A DNA stretch of 64,000 nucleotides from Aquanectria penicillioides (lineage: Eukaryota > Ascomycota > Sordariomycetes > Hypocreales > Nectriaceae), in NCBI GenBank assembly GCA_003415625.1, contig PYIU01000005.1, positions 1,989,001 to 2,053,000 on the forward strand, read 5' to 3'. This document shows positions 54,199-64,000 of the stretch, in pieces (the first letter of the stretch is position 1; every line of letters begins with the position of its first letter). The notes below the pieces were generated by a model. It had not been told where the DNA came from and made no database searches. It saw only the letters and a list, made by a program, of their open reading frames with translations. Made by a program: the position numbers and the translations under genes.

Positions 54199-55728
54199 AC
54201 CAGGGTAGAGACCCTCAGGTGAGGATTTCGGTGAGATTGCCATGAGGCCATCGTCAAAAACCCCGGGACCGAGAGGCGTGTAGCAGGATCGATCTGGAAC
54301 TAGTAGGGGCCCCCGGGAAACCACGCCAGATAAGCGGGTGAGCTGAGATTTTCCTGTTGTTTGCCTTTTGGGTGTTTTTCTTGGTCTTGGTCCTTTACCG
54401 TGCAAACCTGGCTTCTCGATTGAGAGAGGCTGGCTGGATGAACTGATGGAGCATTTGTCACCAAAACTCCCGCGCAGGGCTGCGAATGCAGTCGGTCCGT
54501 GGGAGCCCGTGCTTGGTCAACGGGCCGACGCAGGCCCGGTTTCGTTGGGTTGTGGTTTGGTTTCGCAGTCATTCCCATGTTGCCATGCGATTTCTCGGCA
54601 GACAAACGAGCAGAGTAAGAGTCATACTTGGCAATAGAGTTGATTAATTATATTCGCCTCACTTTTGCTTTGTGTTTGTTGATCGCTCTCTCGCTCTCGC
54701 CGTGATGAATTGTCCCAAGCCACCCCCCCCCCCCCTCCCCCTCTCTCTCTCTGTGGCGCCTAAGACCCCCCCCTCCTCCTCCTTGATGATGATGACTCCG
54801 TTACTGCCTCACCAGTCACCTTGATCAGGTTACAGGTGAGGAGCTAATGGAAATGCCTCTCTGGTCTAATTACGGGACACACACCCAACAACACCCACCT
54901 TTGTTGAAATGGGGGAAAAGCTACGCTCGCTAGTGATTCATTTTTCGCAAAACCGACCCCTCACTAGAAATGGAAAGAGATTCAGACTGAGCCCACACCT
55001 GGGCCTTCAGTAGCTTGAGAGGAGGATCTTGTTGCACTATGCATCCTGTAGTTCATTTTTTGTTGGAGGCGAGGCGTGACCACACAAGGTGAGCAACGAC
55101 AGGGTCGGTCGGGGTGAGGGAGGGGTCTCTCATTAGCCTTGCTTTTTTTCACCATTTAGACCAACCCCCGCGGCCGAGAGAACGACAAAGACGTAGCTTC
55201 TGCCCGCCGCCCATCCCTCTTTTTTTTTTTTTGCTCTGCCATTGCGTAAAAAGGCGCAACAACATGAGCAACGCAAGCTAGGTCGAGATAGGCCAGAGCG
55301 CCAGGTGTGCTAAAAATTGATATGCACACCTTGACTGGGCCCTGATTTTGATTCTGGCCGTGTAAGACCGCAAAAAAAACGTAAAGCAATTCGCAATTTT
55401 TATTCCTCGGCCGGCGGCGTGAACGGCACGGTGAGTGGGAGAGGAGATAGCATTCAGCATGGCATGGTAAATTGACAGGACAGAAAAAAAGACGCTGTTC
55501 CTGTTAATCACAGCAATGATAATATGTCTCGTCTGGTTTCGCCGCTCGCCGTAGTCTCTCACTCACCCCTCCCCCCCCCCTTCCTCCGCTCCAAGAGGCA
55601 ACGAAGTCAAGGACACGTAAGAGCTCTGACTGTCTGAATTATACGTACGATAGTTGAGAGCCCCGGGAACGGGGACGTGCGGGCCTGTATCCCGGCTGGC
55701 TGAGGAAGATTGGCGGCTGGAGTAAGAG

Positions 55729-55750
55729 GCGGCGGCGGCGGCGGCGGCGG
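55729..55750. repeat. GGC trinucleotide repeat
   Basis: About seven tandem GGC units in non-coding sequence. Confidence 0.85.
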
Positions 55751-56353
55751 ACGCGGGAGCAGCCTTGAAGGTTGAGCACAGACGAGAATACGGTCAAGGA
55801 CAAAACATGAGGTCAGGCAGGAGACACGAGCGAGCCGGACTGGGGGCATGGGTATGGGTCTCGGAGTGTCAGAACGAGGCACAGATTGAGATCTCTTGAC
55901 CGACGCATCGGAGCGCGAGGGGTGGTCCAGTCGGCGAGGGTTCCGGGGCTCGTGAAAGGAGCGGCGTCCAACAAGGGAGCATCAAGGTCGTCGGCATGGA
56001 GCATGGAGCATATGGAGCATGGGATGGGAGAGCTTTACGGATACAGCAAACACACATGCCTACAAGCTCCATGTAAACGTACCGTAGTACATGCTACACA
56101 CGGGCGGCAGACGTACAGGACGACAGGCGGAGAGCGGCCATCAATCAGTCAGAGCAGACAGATGGGAGGGTCCCGTTGGCGCGCGGCGGCAGGGCAAGAC
56201 GAGACAGGGCAGCAGCAGCAAGATGCAGCAGCAGGGGCCGTTGGAATCCCTGGGACGGTTTACTGGGCCGATAAGTCGATGTTTCTGGCGTGCGGCCTTC
56301 CCCCCCCGGTGAGGCGGGCAACGACGCTCGAGCTCTCGAGCATGAGATCATGG

Positions 56354-56378
56354 GCATGAGCATGAGCATGAGCATGAG
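56354..56378. repeat. GCATGA hexanucleotide repeat
   Basis: Four tandem units. Confidence 0.85.
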
Positions 56379-56581
56379 CCCTCGCCCTCATTGCCCTGCC
56401 CTGCCGTGCTGTGCCCTCGCTCACGATCCATCATGGCCGGGGCGCCGCCCAAACAAATCAAATCAGATGCGCCAATGCCAGCCTGCACCACAGCCACAGC
56501 CACTCGTCGTCTCAATGCCCACACCATCTCAATGCCCCTCGGGCTCTCTGTGCTGTGAGCTTCTCAACCAGAAGTGGACAA

Positions 56582-56609
56582 GGGGGAGGAGGGGGAGGAG
56601 GGGGAGGAC
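56582..56609. repeat. G-rich 9-bp tandem repeat
   Basis: Three copies of GGGGGAGGA. The G runs could form a quadruplex on the plus strand. Confidence 0.75.
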
Positions 56610-57399
56610 GAGGAACGGGGGCCCTAGTCCGGCGAATGGGGTACCTGACGCGGTGGTAGCGCCGCCCGCCACAAGCGAAGTACCTGATGATCCATTGGTG
56701 ATTTTTTTTTTGCTTGCCAAGTCACCCCACCATAGGTATTGTCCCGCCCACTTTGCTCGACGACACGACGGACGGGGGGGCCAAGGAGGGGCAATCCATG
56801 GGCCATTGCATTTTGCGTGGGGCACGAGTTTGTTTGAGGCAATGCTGTGTGTACTGGAGTGTGCAAGTAGTGTAGCAGTAGCACCGGGAGACGAGTGAAT
56901 TGATGGGGGAGAAGCGAACGATGGTGATGATACAGCTCCCCGGGTTTTTTTTTTTGCTCCTACCTAGGACTCCCACGCACTATCTCACTCGCGTCTGCCC
57001 GCATGTCGTGATTAATTCTGGGACCCTACGAAGGGGGGGGGGCAACACAGGAAGAGCCAGACATAGGTGCAAAGGGCCAAAAAAAAAAAAAAGAGGGGGA
57101 ATCACGATGGCCTTACGAGACGAGGATCCTTTTTAGCGAGGCGAGTTAGGGTGAAGGGCAAACTGGCTTGAGCAGCGAGGCACAACGGGTGAGCGGGATG
57201 GGGGAATGGGAGGCGGGAGGGATGAATGGAGAGATGGAGGGATTGTTGGACTGACGTCGACGTCGACCTTGTTGAGACGCCGGCCGACATCTACACCGCG
57301 TCCTTGCTGTCGAGTAATCCATGAAAGAGCTAATTACACGCGCACGCACATAGTACCGGTATCCAGACGGACAGACGTGTCACTGTCATGGCCACGGCC

Positions 57400-57420
57400 G
57401 GCATGGCATGGCATGGCATG
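57400..57420. repeat. GGCAT microsatellite
   Basis: Four tandem 5-bp units. Confidence 0.85.
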
Positions 57421-58702
57421 CCGCTCGCCGTCGTCTGGTACCGAAAAGGCCCAAAAAGGCGTCGGAGAAAGAATAGGCCATTCGTTTCATCGGATACATA
57501 CAGATAGACAGACAGACATACATAACTACAGTACTGTACGGGATTCGTTAGACCACCGGGAGTAGAGATACGGAGCACATGTTACCCTTCTGGCCCATCG
57601 GGAAGGCTGGATTTCGGTTTTGCCCGTTTGCTGCTTGGCCAGCCAGCCAGACAGACAAGACGCTCATCTTAGCTTCACTTTCCCGGACTACAATGTACGG
57701 GATCATGATTATGTCCCTCACACCCTCCTCAGCCGATCCAATCTTCCACAGCATGTCCGGCATGCACTCCTCTTCGGCGGTCGGTGCCCCTCCTCACGTC
57801 TTCGCGCCGCGCCCCCCCCCTCCCCATCCCCATCCCATCCCATCCCATTGCGCGCCCCCCCCCCCCGCCGCCGCCGCCGCCATGACCGTGGTCTAGGTTG
57901 GCCTGGCTGTAATTCACACGCCCCCTCCACCTCCGCGCTCCACTTCACGCCCTCCCTCACCTCACCTCAGTCGGTCCTCCTGCTCCTGGTTTGGCGGCTG
58001 GGCTGGGCTGGGCGCTGGGCTGAGGACACAGAGAGGGAGAGGCAGCGAGGCCAGACACGACTGACGACGCCGAACCGCGGGAGTGACGGGACGAGGTCAG
58101 GGTGGTGACGGGGTGACGGGGTGACGAACGGGAGAACAACGGGCTTGATAATCCGGCCGTGCAAATGAAATATGTACTTCTTCTCCCCTCCTCCTCCGTC
58201 GATTCTCTTCCTTCCTTTCTTCTTTCTCTCCTCATACCAACTCAATCCAACCAAGCAATCAACCTTTTGGTACGTCCACCTCCATCCACAGCTGCCTCAA
58301 GCTTCTTGGTCCGTCGTCTGCCTGTCCACAATGCCTCTTGCACGAAGACAATCAAACGACAGAGCGCGAGATGATTAGGAATGCTTCACCATCCTCTGCT
58401 CCCCCCCCGTCCCTCCTCCCATACCTGCTCCTCCTCCTGCTCTCACACCCCCCTCCTTCCCCCCCCTCGACTGTTCTATCATCCATTGCCTCATCCTCGC
58501 AATTCACCCATTTACCCCCGTCCTTCCTCTCTGCATGGGCCTCATTCCTGGAGTTTTGTTGGCTGCTACACCAGACGCCAAAACGCCATGACACGGGCCG
58601 AGATTGCCCCTCCTTTCGGCGAGGTCCCCCTCCTTCCCAGACGAGAAAGCAAGAGCTCTCTGCAACGCCAGCTCCCGACCAGCTCCTAGCATCATAATAC
58701 AC

Positions 58703-58710
58703 TATAAATT
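58703..58710 (+). promoter_or_regulatory. TATA-like element of the GAPDH promoter
   Basis: TATAAATT 168 bp before the GAPDH start codon, followed by C/T-rich sequence to about 58800. This arrangement is usual for highly expressed fungal glycolytic genes. Confidence 0.5.
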
Positions 58711-58792
58711 ACCCCACCCCCTCACCTCGCCTCACTTTGCTTTTTGCTTTGTCTTGGACACCAGCCTCAATCATCCATCCCTCAACCTTTAA

Positions 58793-60327
<1,535 letters not shown>

Positions 60328-62915
60328 GCGTAGATCGCTGAAAGGGCTCGGCGCACTCACCCGCCGACCCATGAACCTCGAAGAAAAATCACACCTAATT
60401 CGCCGCGGCTGGATGATGTCACACATCGGCTGCGTGCGTTGTTAATGACCAAGATTAAAAAAAATTACCGAAGCCTCTACTTGGGAGATTGCCCGGAGGA
60501 GGGTGTTACGAGTTCTTGCTTCTCCTAGCTGAAGCGGCCTACCTGGTGCTGTTAGTATAGCCGTGGACAAAAAATAGAAACAATCCCTCCCGTGTTAAAA
60601 TGTTCCATTTCGCATTGCCTCGTGAACGCGCTTTTTATAGCCTGTCATGTCGGCCTTTTGCCCTTGTTTTCCGAATGCCACTTGCTTTCACCACTTGGAC
60701 GGACTGCCAGGTACGAATCTGCAGATTTTATTTGGTGTTGCACTGTTCATATCTGGTGACTACGTTCCGCGTAGGGCGCATCTTCTCATGCGTCGTGACC
60801 GGAGACGAGACGGTCATCGATTTAAGCTCAACAGTGCAACGGATAAGAGTATCTGATATCGTTAGTTTGCTGGCACAAGATTCACCATGTCCCTGTGCCC
60901 ATGCATAACTTTATGTAACTTGTATCGCAGCATTCAATCTATCTATATTCATGACAAGCTGGGGTTATGTATCAGCACGACATTCCACTGCTCTAAGTAC
61001 GTAGTGACTTTTCGTCATCTAAACTGAGGGCCGCAAGAAATTCCTCTCGATTGGCTCCGACTGCATCAACCCTCAACGGTTTCCACGAGAAGAAACACAG
61101 GTTGCATCGATGGCTGCGCTGCGAGATGGCGTGGACCACAGCGAGTTGTTGTGTTGCTGGTCTGGGGCGATAGGCGAGAGCAGATAGAATTGGACGCCAG
61201 ACTGCGTCGACCGATGCGAGCGAATTCTGCATACGCATTGATGAAATGCGCCTCCATTATTACCCCGCCATTGGGACAGATAGCGAGATAGCGTTACATG
61301 CTCCTCCTAGGGAATCAGCCCGATCCTACCATAGGACTGGGCAGCGTGCCCACGGGGGGGGGGGGGGGGATGCAGCCCTCATCGCGAAGCTTGCATGTCA
61401 CGTTCGCGCTGGATGCAACCCTCCCTCCTCTCTCCCTAACGGACGCCGGATATGCACAGATGGTACTCAGTACACACTTCCTTTACGCTGCTGGAGAACC
61501 GAGTTTGTGAATTCTCTGTGGTGGAATCCCGCTTTGAAGAGGGAGTCCAGTCATCCCCTTTTCCCCCTTGGTGATGAACAAGCCAGTTCAGACATGGATC
61601 GATGTCCTGCTGCTTCTTTCGAAACGGAGACATGTTGATTGATATGCCATCGAAGAGTTACACAGGTTTCAGCGGACTCGGATCATCTCCAATGGGACAT
61701 GGATACCCTTTGGCTGTTCTCCGTTGATAGGCCAATTCACTCGAGTCTCGTTTCCAAGCAAACCACCCCGCTAGGTCCTTGAGGAACGGGCCAAGGGGCG
61801 GCGGCTTGAAACGTGATGGAAAGCCCTATGCCGCGTCATCTGATTGGGGTTTCCATTTCAGCCTTCCTCTCGCTCAGATGCTATTGTCAAGTTGACCGGT
61901 CGAGAGATGGTTTGGGCCTGATATAGAAAAGCGTCATCAATCAACCCGAAGCATCCACTGACAAAGGCACTTTGCACATTCGGTGCAGTGTCTATATTAA
62001 CCTTTGATTATTTCTCTGTAGATTCATTAATTCGTCACATAACAAGCAAGCCAGAACCTCAAGCCTCATCCCCGTCGCAGGGTCTCAAATTGCTTTTATG
62101 CATCACTTCAACCACAAGTTCAGCGTCAGTCTGGCGCCTTCGATTGACGAATATCATCATGTTCACATTTACTTCTTTCTTTCTCGCCTGACTCCTCTCC
62201 TCACATGTCCGTCCGATTCCTTGACTTCAGGATCCCTTCTTCTCCTCTCATCGACTAATCCTTCTGGGAGTCATATCCCAATGTCCCGATTCCCGGTTTG
62301 CCCGTCCGAAATAAACCGCCTCTCCTAGTCTCCTTTTTTTTCCCCTTTGTCCCCTAAAAGCAAAACGAATAAAACGCTTTCCGTTTGATCCGGGGATATC
62401 ATTGTACAACGTCTCGTGGGCAGATGCCGGACAAAAAAATTCTCGAAGAAAAAAGAAAAGAAAAAAAAAAAGCACCAATGATGAACAAAATTGGAAAATA
62501 AAGAGCAAAAAAAAGTCAACAAACGCCTCTCTCTCTCTCTCTGGTGGATATGGCCTGACTTCTGTGTCCTGGCCTCCCGACCGTCCTCTTTCAATATCCC
62601 ATCCTAGCCCCAGTTGCATTGATGCCTGGGTACAGTCGAACCATCGTTGCTGAAGTCAGGGACTGCCTGAGATGGCTTTGATAAGCGGTTTGGTTGGCTC
62701 GTCCTCAAGTTTCTCGGCCACTGGTGAGGATGCGGTTGTAGTGTGATGTTGGTAACAGTGGTAAGTCATAATACATGGGTGTTAAGGTATTTCCTTCGTC
62801 GTAATGTTATGTTGTGTGATGTGTGTGAGCTAGTAGAACACTGGGACAAGCTCCCAACCGGGAGATCACCATTTAGATTGCGTGGCTCCGGGAGCCGTCG
62901 TCACCGATAGCGTCC
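60328..62915. other. 2.6-kb intergenic
   Basis: GAPDH 3' region, then unassigned sequence. A G run at 61354-61369, an A-rich tract near 62450-62471 and a CT microsatellite at about 62527-62542 are present. No gene supported. Confidence 0.5.
61354..61369. repeat. G homopolymer of about 16
   Basis: Uninterrupted G run in non-coding sequence. Its true length is unreliable given the indel pattern in this window. Confidence 0.8.
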
Positions 62916-64000
62916 TCAATTGACATTGACCTCGGGGGACCATTCGACGTTCTCCTCGGAGCACCAGTGACGCAGGACGCGCAGCGCAGCGCCAGAGATC
63001 TCGTCGAGATTTGCCCACGGCGTGATGGAGGCACGAAGGGGGGGCAAGTCGATGCCTTCGTTGGCTTCTCGGACCATTGTCCAAATTCGAGCCCGCGTAC
63101 GTTCGTGGCGGATGAGGTTTGCCATGGAGATGTGGGCAGCAGGGTCTTCAAACGTGCCATAGCACTTCACTACCTCTTCCACGGTAACGGCGTGCAGCAT
63201 CATAACCAACGCGTGCAGCGGCTGGTATCGGCGCATATCAAACCGGCGCATCTCCCGTTGTATGAACTCGAGAAGTGGAAAGATGCTCTCCCAACTGGCT
63301 GGGTCGGCCGCTTTACCAGACAAGCTCCGCCCGACATTGAGGGCCTGGAAGCTGGTCATGAATGCGATGATGCTCTCCACAGTGAGGACCATGCCCAGTT
63401 TAACATTAGACTCATTACCTCGTCCTCCGCCGTTGGCCTGGTTAGACCGCTTCATAGCAACATCACCATTATGTTTGAGGCGCCGGCCCAGACTTGAAAA
63501 GCGGCTGTGCTTTTCATGGACGGCCCGGATCTCTCCCTTGTCAGCCCTGACGCCATCCGTGCCGTTTGGCATGAGCCGGTCTGAGGACCCAGGCGCCGAA
63601 GGTGTCGCTGTTGCCGCCACATCGCCAGGCGTGTAGACCTGAGAGTTGTTGGAGCTGACACGAGACATAGCCGTGGTGCCTTTCTTCGAAGGAGTCGAGG
63701 GGGGTGGAGGGAGTCGAGATGTGCTGGAAATGGAAGATGTTCTCGGTCGCTTCACTGATATTGAGTCTGCGATGTTCTCGCTTGTGCTCACTGGGCGCTT
63801 CTTTGCTTGCGCGGGTTGGGCTTCTGAACTGACAGACCGTTCTTGACGTGATGGCTCCTTTCGCGCTGGAAGCGCAAGATAGCGCTTGACAGTTTGTCTG
63901 ATGCGCTTGGAGATCTGGAGCGTTACAATCAGAGTCTTGCGCTTCTCCTTGCCGCTCGATTCTTCCTCGTCTTGGTCCGCAGGTGCTTTTCTAGCTGTTG
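62916..64000 (-). CDS. Uncharacterised conserved-looking protein, partial (5' end beyond window)
   Basis: Open frame from the right edge to a TGA at 62916-62918, at least 360 residues; the start lies past 64000 because no ATG opens it convincingly inside. The N-terminal visible part is basic and Ser/Pro-rich (KRPRTSSISSTSRLPPPPST) after TLIVTLQISKRIRQTVKRYL. The C-terminal 160 residues form a helical domain (VESIIAFMTSFQALNVGRSL; WESIFPLLEFIQREMRRFDM; YQPLHALVMMLHAVTVEEVV; ALRVLRHWCSEENVEWSPEV). I do not recognise the family. Nuclear localisation is plausible from the basic patches. No intron is evident in the visible part. Confidence 0.7.
   Translation of the reverse strand, partial: TARKAPADQDEEESSGKEKRKTLIVTLQISKRIRQTVKRYLALPARKEPSRQERSVSSEAQPAQAKKRPVSTSENIADSISVKRPRTSSISSTSRLPPPPSTPSKKGTTAMSRVSSNNSQVYTPGDVAATATPSAPGSSDRLMPNGTDGVRADKGEIRAVHEKHSRFSSLGRRLKHNGDVAMKRSNQANGGGRGNESNVKLGMVLTVESIIAFMTSFQALNVGRSLSGKAADPASWESIFPLLEFIQREMRRFDMRRYQPLHALVMMLHAVTVEEVVKCYGTFEDPAAHISMANLIRHERTRARIWTMVREANEGIDLPPLRASITPWANLDEISGAALRVLRHWCSEENVEWSPEVNVN

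Overview
This is a stretch of filamentous ascomycete nuclear genome. The evidence is short GT-AG introns of about 47-120 nt with CTAAC/CTGAC branch sites, pyrimidine-rich leaders, Pezizomycotina-type gene content and dense packing on both strands. A sordariomycete, possibly hypocrealean, fits best; that placement is inference. I see no rRNA, tRNA, CRISPR array or intact transposon.

Layout. 0.5-12.4 kb: a small unknown gene, the complex I 75/78-kDa subunit, a SelO/FMP40 AMPylase, a second small unknown gene, an aldo-keto reductase and an XRCC4/LIF1-type repair factor. 14.7-25.7 kb is a housekeeping block: Byr4-like cytokinesis regulator, NOP2 rRNA methyltransferase, GET5, cofilin and HSP60. 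27-49 kb is accessory-looking. It holds many small basic proteins with SANT/Myb-like N-terminal modules (31.8-32.4, 33.6-34.0, 34.8-35.3, 40.4-41.2, 44.3-45.5, 46.1-47.6 and 48.4-49.0 kb, and more loosely 27.2-28.5 kb), two unknown 392-residue proteins, a 5'-truncated Fic gene and decayed fragments. 49.5-52.9 kb: UFD1 and a CD2BP2/Lin1 GYF protein, divergently transcribed. 52.9-58.9 kb is a 6-kb gene-poor, microsatellite-rich interval ahead of GAPDH (58.9-60.3 kb). The last gene, on the minus strand, runs off the right edge.

Two results matter most. First, six conserved genes (nuo78, the aldo-keto reductase, byr4, GET5, cofilin, CD2BP2/Lin1) each carry one apparent 1-nt deletion, in or beside a short same-base run. 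One missing base restores the family-conserved protein in each. Consensus indel error is the likeliest cause, so users should not read these as pseudogenes. Second, the SANT-like cluster contains three successive first exons (46066, 46628, 47021). Each has its own pyrimidine-rich upstream region, all end in splice phase 2, and only one downstream exon set follows them. This looks like an alternative-first-exon array that swaps DNA-binding-like heads onto one basic tail, or a duplication series caught in decay.

Coordinates of spliced genes are outer limits; exon limits are in each entry. Functions come from family resemblance recognised by eye, not from searches.
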